Below are positions 27,229-36,656 of a stretch of DNA of 64,000 bases, one piece after another (positions within the stretch are counted from its first letter, which is position 1; the number at the start of each line of letters is the position of its first letter). The notes below the pieces were generated by a model, which searched no databases, was not told the origin of the DNA, and saw only the letters and a program-made list of their open reading frames with translations. Source of the stretch: Sphingobacterium arenae (GTDB lineage Bacteria > Bacteroidota > Bacteroidia > Sphingobacteriales > Sphingobacteriaceae); assembly GCF_014692505.1 (NCBI RefSeq), contig NZ_JACNYK010000003.1, positions 1 to 64,000 on the forward strand, given 5' to 3'. Both the position numbers and the translations under genes were made by a program.

Positions 27229-27261
27229 ATAAATAGATTTATCCATTACAAATTTATACAG

Positions 27262-28140
27262 ATGAAAACAATTCTACACGCTATTGCATTTTGTTGCGCA
27301 GGCATGTTAACCGTCGCCTCTGTGACGGCACAAAAGCTTCATAAACTAAATTTTAACAATTTGGAGGAGATGTACGCATACTTTGCATATGCGCCCGGTA
27401 AAAAGATTATTAGCGGGCATCGTGGGACAATGGAGGAAGGGCTTCCTGAAAATTCCATTGTGGCGATGAAAGAGGTGTTGAAACATACGCCCGCTATTTT
27501 TGAGATCGATCCACGTTTGTCCAAAGACGGTGTGCCGGTTATGGTGCATGATGCAACCTTAGACCGCACGACGACCGGGACAGGGAAAGTTGCTGATTAT
27601 ACTTGGAAAGAACTTAAAAAATTACGGTTGAAAGACCATCAGGGTAATCCCACTAAATATCGTATCAACACGTTAGACGAAATGATTAAGTGGGCGAAAG
27701 GAAAGACCATCCTTAACCTAGATAAAAAAGACCTGCCTTTGGAGGTAACAGGTGAAATAATCCGGAAGCATAATGCTTATAAATGGGTATGGGTTACGGT
27801 ACATAATGTCGAACAGGCGAGGTTTTACCTGGACAAAAATCCCAACCAATACCTATCCATGCACATAAAAGATAAAAACGCCCTGGAGGAGTTTAAAGCG
27901 TCTGGATTACCCTATGACCGGATGATTGTTTACATCGGACCTGAAATAAAAGTAGTCAACCAAGCGATGTATGATTTCTTTAAATCCAAAGGCGTGATGT
28001 GCATGATATCGACTGCGCCAACGTATGATAAGTTGCCAACCAAAGAGGAGCGGGCAAAGAAATATCGCGCTGTATTTGCTGATGGTGCCACGATATTAGA
28101 GTCCGATTTACCTATTGAGGTGAGTGAGGCGATAAACTAA
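27262..28140 (+). CDS. Exported glycerophosphodiester phosphodiesterase family protein (GlpQ/UgpQ-like)
   Basis: The 292-aa protein has a signal peptide (cut near VTAQ) and the GDPD active-site pattern: HRG (53-55), PEN (62-64), E81/D83 in FEIDPR, and H96/D97 in VHDATLDRTTTG. These bind calcium and cleave glycerophosphodiesters to glycerol 3-phosphate and an alcohol. Export to the periplasm places it behind the SusCD importer and in front of the MFS permease. Homologues such as GlpQ also shorten glycerol-phosphate teichoic acid, which is relevant to the neighbouring propeller lipoprotein. Confidence 0.92.
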   Translation: MKTILHAIAFCCAGMLTVASVTAQKLHKLNFNNLEEMYAYFAYAPGKKIISGHRGTMEEGLPENSIVAMKEVLKHTPAIFEIDPRLSKDGVPVMVHDATLDRTTTGTGKVADYTWKELKKLRLKDHQGNPTKYRINTLDEMIKWAKGKTILNLDKKDLPLEVTGEIIRKHNAYKWVWVTVHNVEQARFYLDKNPNQYLSMHIKDKNALEEFKASGLPYDRMIVYIGPEIKVVNQAMYDFFKSKGVMCMISTAPTYDKLPTKEERAKKYRAVFADGATILESDLPIEVSEAIN

Positions 28141-28161
28141 AATTATTTATACAGCATTGTT

Positions 28162-29556
28162 ATGAAAAAAATTATAATAGCGTATGTCTTAACCGTTATG
28201 GTTTTGCTGCCCTTTCATTCTTGTAATAAGCCAAGTCAAGAAGTTGGAAAAGATGTTCTTGATCTAACATTCGGGGAAAACAGCACCAAGATGAATACGG
28301 GAGAGAAATATCTCATTAAGTTTTCAACAGGAGAGACGAAAGTCTCCTCACTGAGTTTAACGTGGACATCGTCCGATGAACAGGTTGCAATCGTCACGAA
28401 TGCTGGAGAGGTGAATGCCGTTGGACCGGGAAGAGCATCAATAAAAGCAATTTATCAATCTGTAGAAGCGCTGTGCGAAGTAGAGGTAAAAGATACAAAT
28501 TATGATCGCCCATTAAACCCAAAATCTTTGTCTCAACCTTTTTCAGATCCGATGGCGTATAGTATCGACGTGCCATTGATTGCTCCTTTTCGTGTGATGC
28601 AATCTTTTGATTTTGATAAATCTGGAAATATCTATTACAGTCAGATTGGTGTTGCAGGAGGATTTGAGCCAGGCCGAACCAAAGCACATGAGGTCTATAT
28701 CATCAAAAGTCAACCTAACCTGACAGGGAAAACAGATTACATGACGTTGAAATATTTTGGCCATGGGGGCAATATTGCGATTGAGGAAGACGACAACGGC
28801 GAACTGTATGTCTGGGTGGGCAGTAATGCGACTAAGTACGCTTCGGGAGAATATTGGGATGAGCAATCCGTTTCACGCATACCCTATCGATCAGGACAAA
28901 TACATAATGGTTATGCGGGTGAGTCCTACTTTCTGAATAATGGTTTACTTAGAATCCAAGCCGCGGTGGATAGGAAAAGCGATTTGCTGTGTATTAACGC
29001 TACGCAAGGAGGCGAAAGACATTTTTATACTTATAAATTGAGTGAAGCGGAATCATTGAATCCAAAGAATTTTACATTTTCTGTTAAAGTCGGGGGAGAG
29101 GAAGTGGGCGGTGTAGAACAGATTATTTCCAGAACGGTTAACGGACGAGACTTAAGTGAGCTAACTCCTTTGGGTAGTTTTTCTGTTCCGGCTGGCAGTA
29201 ACAAAGCTGTTGATGTTAATTCCTTTCCTTTCCAAGGGTACGATATAGACGGAAGTCGTCACGTTTATTTTTTTGAAGGAAATTGGACAGAAACTAGCGG
29301 TTCTGTTGGTCAATCTCAGGCGTATGTAACTGTTTTCGATCTTCAAGGAAACATCGTATACCCACGCACCAGGGTGGCAGCGCTATCTGATATAAATAGA
29401 TTGATGCAAACAGGTGTCACCAATAGTAGTGGATATATGGAAGCAGAGGGAATAAAAATAAGAGGCAATCAGTTATATCTAGGATTTGCCTCCTACCAAG
29501 AAACTGAAAATTACCGAAGAGCAAATATCTTTAAATATGATGGAGCACGTGAGTGA
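28162..29556 (+). CDS. Lipoprotein with Big2 domain and TagC/helveticin-like beta-propeller
   Basis: The 464-aa protein has a lipoprotein leader (C21 in FHSC). A bacterial Ig-like group 2 domain follows (about 32-110; LTWTSSDEQVAIVTNAGEV). The remaining 330 residues consist of beta-repeats with segments such as MQSFDFDKSGNIYYSQ, YFGHGGNIAIEED and ELYVWVGSN. From memory these resemble the propeller shared by Bacillus TagC, helveticin J and the teichoic-acid-binding phage P68 receptor protein; this was not confirmed by a search. It is probably a surface binding or cleaving protein that works with SusCD. It could also be an unrelated propeller hydrolase. Confidence 0.6.
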   Translation: MKKIIIAYVLTVMVLLPFHSCNKPSQEVGKDVLDLTFGENSTKMNTGEKYLIKFSTGETKVSSLSLTWTSSDEQVAIVTNAGEVNAVGPGRASIKAIYQSVEALCEVEVKDTNYDRPLNPKSLSQPFSDPMAYSIDVPLIAPFRVMQSFDFDKSGNIYYSQIGVAGGFEPGRTKAHEVYIIKSQPNLTGKTDYMTLKYFGHGGNIAIEEDDNGELYVWVGSNATKYASGEYWDEQSVSRIPYRSGQIHNGYAGESYFLNNGLLRIQAAVDRKSDLLCINATQGGERHFYTYKLSEAESLNPKNFTFSVKVGGEEVGGVEQIISRTVNGRDLSELTPLGSFSVPAGSNKAVDVNSFPFQGYDIDGSRHVYFFEGNWTETSGSVGQSQAYVTVFDLQGNIVYPRTRVAALSDINRLMQTGVTNSSGYMEAEGIKIRGNQLYLGFASYQETENYRRANIFKYDGARE

Positions 29557-29584
29557 AATACACCTCTTTTTACACCTAAAATTA

Positions 29585-29599
29585 CTTTATTAAATAAAG
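29585..29599. repeat. Short perfect palindrome before susC
   Basis: CTTTATTAAATAAAG is a perfect odd palindrome (7+1+7) nine bases before the susC start. It is AT-only in the centre and may be chance, or a weak structure near the ribosome-binding region. Confidence 0.35.
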
Positions 29600-29607
29600 C
29601 ATAAGTT

Positions 29608-32600
29608 ATGAATACAATAACAGATCTAACTAAAAAAAGAGCACTACTATTGATGTTCTGTTTTTGCTTGGCTGGCGGACATTTATCGGCTCGTCATAGT
29701 CTGACTAACGCCACGGTATCTTCTATATATCAAGACGGCGATATTCGAGGCAAAGTAACAGATGAAACAGGTCGTCCAATTTCCGGAGTAACGGTCTCTG
29801 TTCAAGGGGCTTCAAAGGAGGTGACGACTGATGCGGGGGGAAATTACCGATTAGATGACGTTCCGCAGAATGCCGTTTTGGTATTTACGTACGTTGGATT
29901 CAGGCAACAACAGATTGCGATTGACAACCGTAATATAGTAGACATCCAATTGACATCGTCTTCGACAGAATTAGACCAAGTCGTCGTTGTAGGGTATGGT
30001 ACCGAAAAACAGGAGAACATTACAGGGTCAATCGCGACAATCAATATGGAGGACAATGAAGGGAGACCCTTAACCAATGTGAGTAACGCTTTGTATGGAA
30101 CATCTGGACTTTATGTAAATCTGAATACAAGCCAGCCTGGAGTTGACCGAGCTATGATTCGGATACGTGGTATAGGAACATTAAATAATAACAATCCATT
30201 GGTCCTAGTGGACGGTATCGAATATCCAATGGACGAAGTTAACCCGAATGATATCGCCAGCATTTCTGTTTTGAAAGATGCATCCGCAGCCATATACGGC
30301 TCGAAAGCGGCTAATGGCGTGATTCTAATTACGACCAAAAGAGGTAAGGGTAAATCAAAAATAGATTATGGGTATTATCACGGTATCCAGCAGGCTACGA
30401 TGATGTTGGATTTGGTATGGGATCCTATTGTCTATATGAAGGCATTGAACCAAGCAGAGTTTAATGAGGGCAAGGCAAGCCAAACATTTTCAGAACAAGA
30501 TATAGGTGGGTATCAGTTGGGGATGACGCTGGATCCTTATACTTATCCGGCGAATAACTGGTATGATATTGCGTTTAAAAATGGTATCATGAACAAACAT
30601 GATTTGAGCGCATCGGGGAGCTCTGAGAAATACAACTACAGATTTTCGGTTGGATACCTAGACAGGGATGGAGTTATTTTTGGTCCTGGAAATCAGGAAA
30701 AAAGGTATTCATTAGGATTGAATACATCCGCGAAGGTAACAGAGCGATTGACTGTTGATCTGTCTATGCATGGATATTTTCGGAATTATACGGAACCCGC
30801 CTATGGTATCGGGGAATTTATGAGTTTGGTAAATCGTGCTTTGCCGCTTCAAAATGATCTTTTGGCAGATGGGAACTATGGATATCCTTTCCTTCGTATT
30901 CCGGGTAGAAATAACTGGGAACATCCCCGTATGCTTGCCCATGAAGGTTCACAAGAAAAACGTGTAGTAAGATATTTGACTACACTTCAGGCAAAATATG
31001 AGTTACCTTTTGGTTTGTCCTATACAGTAAAGTTCGGAGCCGATAAATATGACGGATTGTTGGAGCGGTTTGTTCCGGTCATGTATAAACTCGATGCCAA
31101 AACAGGGGAACGTCAGAACTATAACAGTCCAGCAACTGCGCCTAGATCGTATAGTTATGATGATAATCAAACCAACGTGCATATATACAATACGTTAGAC
31201 TATAAGAAGACCTTTGGGGACCATGATATTGGCGCAATGCTAGGCTCGCAATATGATTACTATGAGGATATTGCCACCGGCGCACAAATGCAAGGATACG
31301 CTGACGATATTTTAACCGATCTTAATGCGGGGACAGTGCTTGCTGAAATCACCGGCAGAACGACGCAGGAAGCCATTATCTCTTATTTTGGTAGGGTCAA
31401 TTATAATTTTAAGAATCGGTATTTATTGGAAGGGATATTTAGATATGATGGATCTTCTCGTTTTGCACCCGGATACCGGTGGGGTTTTTTCCCCGGAGTA
31501 TCGGCTGGATGGAAAATAGATCAAGAGCCATTTTTTGAAAATATAAATTTTGTTGACCAATTGAAATTAAGAGCCTCGGTAGGACAGGTGGGTAATCAGG
31601 CCGTACCGTTATATAGTTATCAAAATATGGTAACATTGGGACACGATTACAGTTTTGGTGGAAGAAACGGTGTGCTGACTTCCGGGGCCGCCGCAACAGC
31701 TGCAAACGACCCAACGATTTCTTGGGAAACCACAACAAATTATAATGCGGGACTAGATTTGTTGATTTTTAATAATAAACTTAGTTTCACCGCAGACGTC
31801 TATAAGCGGCTAACCAGTGGAATATTGAGGAGGGTTAGCCTTCCTTCTCAAGTCGGTAATCTATCTGGACCACAGCAAAATGTGGGTACTGTAAGTAATG
31901 CAGGGGTTGAACTCAGCTTAGGGTATCGGGATGTCCTGGAGAACGGCTTGGGGTATAGCGTATTTGGAAATGTTTCCTATAATAAAAATAAGGTGGTGGA
32001 CTTAAAAGGGGAGATTATATATGGACATGACACCAACTTGCCTACGATAACGAAGGAAGGCTATCCGATTAATGCATTCTATGTATTGAATGTGGAAGGA
32101 ATATTCCAAAGTGACGAAGAAGTGGAACAAAGTGCATTTCAGAGTGGCGATACCAGAGCAGGATATCTAAAATATGAAGATGTAAATAAAGATGGTATCA
32201 TAAATGGAGATGACCGCGTGATTCAGAACTATTCTTCTATAATGCCAAAATACAACTATTCTTTTGGTTTTAACCTCGATTATAAAGGCGTTACATTAAT
32301 GGCACAGTTTCAGGGCGTTTCGGGAATAAAAACAGCGCCATTAAATAGACCGGCGACACCCTTGAATAATGGAGCTAACCTTACCTGGGATTGGATAAAT
32401 GACAGTTGGACACCCGAGCGACCTAACGCATCGTTGCCCATTCTGACGGAAGCAAATTATAGCGATAATTTTAGATTTTCTACTTTCTTACTGAAAGACG
32501 CCTCCTATCTCCGATTAAAAACATTGCAATTGCGTTATGCTATTCCCGAAAGGATTCTTTCCAAAGTGAAGATAAACGCGTTAAGCGTATACGTTAATGC

Positions 32601-32724
32601 AGAAAATTGGTTGACATTTACACCGTTTAAATTGGGCGATCCAGAATCGATGTATAATGCTGTTGGTCTGAGCCATTATCCAATGTTAAGAACGTTGAGT
32701 ATGGGCCTAAATTTCACCTTTTAG
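29608..32724 (+). CDS. SusC/RagA-family TonB-linked outer membrane protein
   Basis: The 1038-aa protein has a signal peptide and a carboxypeptidase-regulatory domain (about 45-118, DIRGKVTDETGRPISGVTV). The SusC signature VVVVGYGT lies at 125-132. A plug domain (GIGTLNNNNPLVLVDG) is followed by the outer-membrane barrel ending in Phe. With SusD it forms a pedal-bin importer for oligomers too large for porins. It lies in the same operon as the permease, kinases and phosphodiesterase, so the imported ligand should feed those enzymes. Confidence 0.96.
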   Translation: MNTITDLTKKRALLLMFCFCLAGGHLSARHSLTNATVSSIYQDGDIRGKVTDETGRPISGVTVSVQGASKEVTTDAGGNYRLDDVPQNAVLVFTYVGFRQQQIAIDNRNIVDIQLTSSSTELDQVVVVGYGTEKQENITGSIATINMEDNEGRPLTNVSNALYGTSGLYVNLNTSQPGVDRAMIRIRGIGTLNNNNPLVLVDGIEYPMDEVNPNDIASISVLKDASAAIYGSKAANGVILITTKRGKGKSKIDYGYYHGIQQATMMLDLVWDPIVYMKALNQAEFNEGKASQTFSEQDIGGYQLGMTLDPYTYPANNWYDIAFKNGIMNKHDLSASGSSEKYNYRFSVGYLDRDGVIFGPGNQEKRYSLGLNTSAKVTERLTVDLSMHGYFRNYTEPAYGIGEFMSLVNRALPLQNDLLADGNYGYPFLRIPGRNNWEHPRMLAHEGSQEKRVVRYLTTLQAKYELPFGLSYTVKFGADKYDGLLERFVPVMYKLDAKTGERQNYNSPATAPRSYSYDDNQTNVHIYNTLDYKKTFGDHDIGAMLGSQYDYYEDIATGAQMQGYADDILTDLNAGTVLAEITGRTTQEAIISYFGRVNYNFKNRYLLEGIFRYDGSSRFAPGYRWGFFPGVSAGWKIDQEPFFENINFVDQLKLRASVGQVGNQAVPLYSYQNMVTLGHDYSFGGRNGVLTSGAAATAANDPTISWETTTNYNAGLDLLIFNNKLSFTADVYKRLTSGILRRVSLPSQVGNLSGPQQNVGTVSNAGVELSLGYRDVLENGLGYSVFGNVSYNKNKVVDLKGEIIYGHDTNLPTITKEGYPINAFYVLNVEGIFQSDEEVEQSAFQSGDTRAGYLKYEDVNKDGIINGDDRVIQNYSSIMPKYNYSFGFNLDYKGVTLMAQFQGVSGIKTAPLNRPATPLNNGANLTWDWINDSWTPERPNASLPILTEANYSDNFRFSTFLLKDASYLRLKTLQLRYAIPERILSKVKINALSVYVNAENWLTFTPFKLGDPESMYNAVGLSHYPMLRTLSMGLNFTF

Positions 32725-32747
32725 GTAGTCTGTAAATGATATAAACA

Positions 32748-34331
32748 ATGAAAGTTATGAAAAATATATATTTATCTTTTTTGCTCTCCATTTTACTTCT
32801 TTTTGTAGGAGGAGGATGTAGTGATAGTATGTTAGATTTTCAGCCGAAAGATCGATATACGGAGGGAAACTTTTGGGTGACGGAGAGCTCTGCCGACCGC
32901 TATTTAACGTCCTGTTATGCTGCATTACGAACATCAGGTTTGTATGGAGGTGATGCTACACCTTTATTTGAAGAGACAGCGTCACCAAACGCGTATAACA
33001 ACAGTAACACCAGTTCTTGGAATTCCATAGCTGTCGGACTTCAATCTGGAAGTACCGGCGGAATTATTGCAGGACGATGGTCTCATGCCTATGGTGGAAT
33101 TGGTCGCTGTAATACGCTAATTCAACGAATTGAAGAAGTGCCTATGGAGGAAAGTGTAAAACAACGTATGATAGGTGAAGCGTTATTTCTACGTGCATTG
33201 TTTTACTTTAATTTGACAGCCTATTGGGGAGATGTTCCGTTAATATTGGATCCCCCAAACCCAGCAACCCAATCAAATTTGCCAAGGGATCCCATGGAAA
33301 CAGTGATTCGACAGATACGGGAAGATTTGGACCGTGCAGCAGCTATTCTTCCTCTTCATTATGGATCCAATGATATCGGAAGAGCAACAAAAGGAGCGGC
33401 AAAAGCTTTAAAGGCGAAGGTCCTGTTATTTGAAGCAAGTCCGTTGTTTAATCCGACAAACGATCAGCAGAAATGGAAAAATGCGGCTGATGCAGCAGCA
33501 GAGGTAATCGATATGGCTAATGAAACCGGGTATGGTCTTTATCGCGATTATCGTGGCCTCTTTTTACCGGATAACGAAAATAATGAGGAGGTAATTTTTG
33601 ACGTGCAGTTTATTTTCCCATTTCTGGGAAATTCTTTTGACCTTATTAATAGACAGTATAATACGAATGCGCCTACACTGAGTCTCGTAAATGCATATGA
33701 AATGAAAAACGGATTGCCAATATTAGACCCGGCATCAGGATATGACCCTAATAATCCTTATGCCAATCGAGATCCTCGGTTAGAAGCTACTATAGTATAT
33801 CCAGGTTCTCGTTATATGGGAGAAATAGTTTCAAATACGCGTTTCGCAATCACGGGGTTTGGATTAAAAAAATATGGTATTTATACGGAAGATAAGCCAG
33901 ACGATGCCTTAGCTGATTTGAAGGCGGGACAATCCTATACTAATTATATTGTCCTACGGTATGCCGATGTTTTATTAATGTATGCTGAAGCAAAAAATGA
34001 ATTTTCTGGTCCGGATGAATCTGTATACAACGCGATTGATGCTGTTCGTCGTCGTGTCGATATGCCTGATATACCAAGAGGGTTGAATCAAGAGGAAGTA
34101 AGGGGGATTATTCAACGAGAGCGACGTATTGAATTTGCAGGAGAAGGGTATTACTATAATGATGTAAGGCGTTGGAAGATTGCGGAGACGGTTATGAATA
34201 CGGGCGTTTATACATGGGATAATAAAATAATCGAGCAACGAAGCTTTAACCCACAACGGGATTACTGGTGGCCCATTACCGATGTAGAGCGGGATTTGAA
34301 TCCTATTTTGGGACAAAATCCGAATTATTAA
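32748..34331 (+). CDS. SusD/RagB-family nutrient-binding lipoprotein
   Basis: The 527-aa protein has a lipoprotein leader (C24 in GGGC). The SusD core includes RMIGEALFLRALFYFNLTAYWGDVP, the KALKAKVLLFEASPLF helices and the C-terminal IQRERRIEFAGEGYYYNDVRRW motif. It caps the SusC barrel and binds the substrate at the cell surface. It follows SusC by 23 bases. The ligand cannot be read from sequence. Confidence 0.96.
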   Translation: MKVMKNIYLSFLLSILLLFVGGGCSDSMLDFQPKDRYTEGNFWVTESSADRYLTSCYAALRTSGLYGGDATPLFEETASPNAYNNSNTSSWNSIAVGLQSGSTGGIIAGRWSHAYGGIGRCNTLIQRIEEVPMEESVKQRMIGEALFLRALFYFNLTAYWGDVPLILDPPNPATQSNLPRDPMETVIRQIREDLDRAAAILPLHYGSNDIGRATKGAAKALKAKVLLFEASPLFNPTNDQQKWKNAADAAAEVIDMANETGYGLYRDYRGLFLPDNENNEEVIFDVQFIFPFLGNSFDLINRQYNTNAPTLSLVNAYEMKNGLPILDPASGYDPNNPYANRDPRLEATIVYPGSRYMGEIVSNTRFAITGFGLKKYGIYTEDKPDDALADLKAGQSYTNYIVLRYADVLLMYAEAKNEFSGPDESVYNAIDAVRRRVDMPDIPRGLNQEEVRGIIQRERRIEFAGEGYYYNDVRRWKIAETVMNTGVYTWDNKIIEQRSFNPQRDYWWPITDVERDLNPILGQNPNY

Positions 34332-34367
34332 TGAGATACAGTATATGTATTTTTATTTTAAAATATT

Positions 34368-35603
34368 ATGGAAAATATAATTTATATATGTAGACGCTGG
34401 TCAGCCTATTTTTTACTTATAGTCACCCTATTGACTACCGTTTCGTGTGAAAAAGAAAACGACTCTTTTGCGTTTGACGAGGAGATTAACGTAGCCATTA
34501 AAGAGCTAAAAGAATTCTATAAGAGAGAAGATCTAATTCTAAATGGCGAACAGCACTTTAAGAAGATTTTTATTACGGGGATAATTGTGTCATCTGCTTC
34601 TTCTGGAAACCTTCCTATAGAAAAAGGAATAGTTATACAGGAAGAGCGGATTGGTATCAATGTGTTGCTCGATGATAATGCTTTATTCAAACTTGGTGAT
34701 TCTGTTCGCGTAAATATAGAAGCAGGAACACTTACAGCTATCCGTAAGAATATTACGGTTACAGGCATAAAATCTTCGGACGTTGAAGTATTGAAAGAGA
34801 ACGTCTCCATAGTACCTAGGACGGCAGTGGTAGCGGAACTGAATGCAAATTTTGCAGATTATGCGGGTTCACTTGTTAAAGTTGTCGGTGCTGAAATCCT
34901 TGGTCATCAAGCTAACGATACTTTTCAAGGGGATAAAGAATTAGATGATGGCACTGGTGGAAAAATACAATTGCATACGAATGGATCTGCTTCTTTTGCT
35001 AACGAAGAGATACCGTCGTTTGGTACTTTCACAGGTATCGTACAATACGCTTCTAATGGTTCGACCATACAATTATGGATGCGTGATTATAACGATTTAG
35101 AGGAATATAACCCATCTCCGTATCCGGCAGGCTTTCCGGAAGTGTTCAATACCAGTTTGGTCAAAGACGCTTATGCAAAGGCAAACCTAGATTTAGCTTC
35201 GGGTAATTGGACTTTTGATGGTGCGACATTGGTTACTAAAACTGATTTACGTCCTATTAATGTCGATGGAACAAAAGGCGTGCAGTTCAACCAACGCAAT
35301 GAAGTACCCTTATATTTACAAATGAACTTTGATGTTTATCGAGGAGCCTCGAAGGTGACTATTTCGCACGGTTCTTACGGTACCGATCCAGGATGCTCTT
35401 GGCGACTGGAATATTCGACTGATGGTGGTGTAACTTGGAGCCAAATGGGTAATGATGTCATTGCAAATAACAAAATGCCTAAAATAGCCGAATTCGATAT
35501 GGATATCAAAGGTCAAGTGCGTTTTCGGATCCATAAGTTGGCATTAGGGGCCGATAACAACGGTCGTCTCAATATGGACGATTTTACAATCTATAATAAT
35601 TAA
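34368..35603 (+). CDS. DUF5689 domain lipoprotein
   Basis: The 411-aa protein has a lipoprotein leader (C27 in VSC). A DUF5689 domain (about 40-245) follows, with OB-fold-like strands (FITGIIVSSASSGN, GDSVRVNIEAGTL). A C-terminal jelly-roll-like domain (about 265-411, SWRLEYSTDGGVTWSQMG) is also present. DUF5689 proteins are often found next to SusCD pairs and some loci for phosphodiester or nucleic-acid substrates, but their function is not known. It is the last gene of the operon and is followed by a strong hairpin. Confidence 0.85.
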   Translation: MENIIYICRRWSAYFLLIVTLLTTVSCEKENDSFAFDEEINVAIKELKEFYKREDLILNGEQHFKKIFITGIIVSSASSGNLPIEKGIVIQEERIGINVLLDDNALFKLGDSVRVNIEAGTLTAIRKNITVTGIKSSDVEVLKENVSIVPRTAVVAELNANFADYAGSLVKVVGAEILGHQANDTFQGDKELDDGTGGKIQLHTNGSASFANEEIPSFGTFTGIVQYASNGSTIQLWMRDYNDLEEYNPSPYPAGFPEVFNTSLVKDAYAKANLDLASGNWTFDGATLVTKTDLRPINVDGTKGVQFNQRNEVPLYLQMNFDVYRGASKVTISHGSYGTDPGCSWRLEYSTDGGVTWSQMGNDVIANNKMPKIAEFDMDIKGQVRFRIHKLALGADNNGRLNMDDFTIYNN

Positions 35604-35646
35604 CGTAATTAGTTTAGCAATTTTTAAGACGTGAATTCAGAACGTT

Positions 35647-35694
35647 AACAGCAACTTCTCTCTTTAAACCTAAGAGGGAAGTTGTTGTTTTTAT
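35647..35694. terminator. Strong terminator between the SusCD operon and the YihY gene
   Basis: An 18-bp stem (35647-35664 with 35672-35689) contains two G-U pairs and a seven-base loop. A run of T follows on the plus strand. It ends the ten-gene operon and may also stop the converging minus-strand transcript. Confidence 0.85.
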
Positions 35695-35697
35695 CTG

Positions 35698-36639
35698 TTA
35701 TTCCACCTCCTTTATTTCAATACGAACTGCGTATGAACGGGGCCGCACTCCTCGTCCATATTTGATCGCATAATGTTTGGTAAATTCGGCGCCGAAGTAC
35801 AAAATAGCGGCGGAGTAATACACGAAACTCAGCAAGATTATAATTGAACCGGCTGCCCCAAATGAACTTGCGGTAACATTCGAGGACAGATACCAGGAAA
35901 TAAGCGATTTCCCTAAAAGAAAAAGCAATGTAGTAAAGACCGCACCCCATAGCACATCCCGAAAACGCGTCTTTGCGTCGGGAAGAAAGGCAAAAACACA
36001 CGCAAATAAGGTCGCAATAATTAAAAAAGAAACACCCGTATTAATAAGCTTAATCAGCTGGAGGTTGATGCTTGGGATATATTCACTCAAAAAATCACCC
36101 ACCTTGCCCATCAGCAATCCAATTACACTGCTGAGAATAAGAGAAACCATAAGGAGAAATCCCAGACCGAGAATCATGGAAAAAGAAAGAAGGCGGTCAA
36201 TAATAATTTTCAGCCAGCCTTTTTTAGGTTTGACTTTAATATGCCAGATTTCGTTGATGGAATTTTGTATATCTACAAAAATAGTTGTGGAAGAAAAAAC
36301 GAGCACGCCAATACCGATATAAAGACCAATGCTGTTTTTACTCTCTAGAGATATTTTTTTGATCGCATTATCCAACATATTAGTGATGTCTGGTCCGAAT
36401 AGTTGATTAAGCTCCGTCATAATTTCATCGCGTGCACCCGTAGGAGAATCCATCTGGTTGCCATAAAAAAAACCTAATGCCCAAATTAATATTAAAATCA
36501 GGGGTCCGATGGAGAATACGGTATAATATGCTAACGAAGCACTTTTTTTAAGACATTTATCGTTAAGAAAGCTATTGATAGTATCCAGTAATAATTGCCC
36601 GAATCCTTTCAACTTCTGCCATAGTGTTTCTTTTTCCAT
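35698..36639 (-). CDS. YihY/virulence factor BrkB family membrane protein
   Basis: The 313-aa protein has about six membrane helices and the YihY/BrkB motifs: SLAYYTVFSIGPLILILIWA near the N terminus, then the NEIWHIKVKPKKGW loop and GAAGSIIILLSFVYYSAAILYFGAEFTK near the C terminus. The family was once called ribonuclease BN and its function is unsettled. It lies 17 bases downstream of the acyl-CoA ligase gene and is probably co-transcribed with it. Confidence 0.92.
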   Translation of the reverse strand: MEKETLWQKLKGFGQLLLDTINSFLNDKCLKKSASLAYYTVFSIGPLILILIWALGFFYGNQMDSPTGARDEIMTELNQLFGPDITNMLDNAIKKISLESKNSIGLYIGIGVLVFSSTTIFVDIQNSINEIWHIKVKPKKGWLKIIIDRLLSFSMILGLGFLLMVSLILSSVIGLLMGKVGDFLSEYIPSINLQLIKLINTGVSFLIIATLFACVFAFLPDAKTRFRDVLWGAVFTTLLFLLGKSLISWYLSSNVTASSFGAAGSIIILLSFVYYSAAILYFGAEFTKHYAIKYGRGVRPRSYAVRIEIKEVE

Positions 36640-36656
36640 GAAAACAGTGTATATTT

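Noticed and set aside
20465-35603. Reading this operon as a classical glycan utilisation locus
   Set aside because: No glycoside hydrolase, polysaccharide lyase or carbohydrate esterase motif was found; only phosphodiesterase, kinases and transporters.
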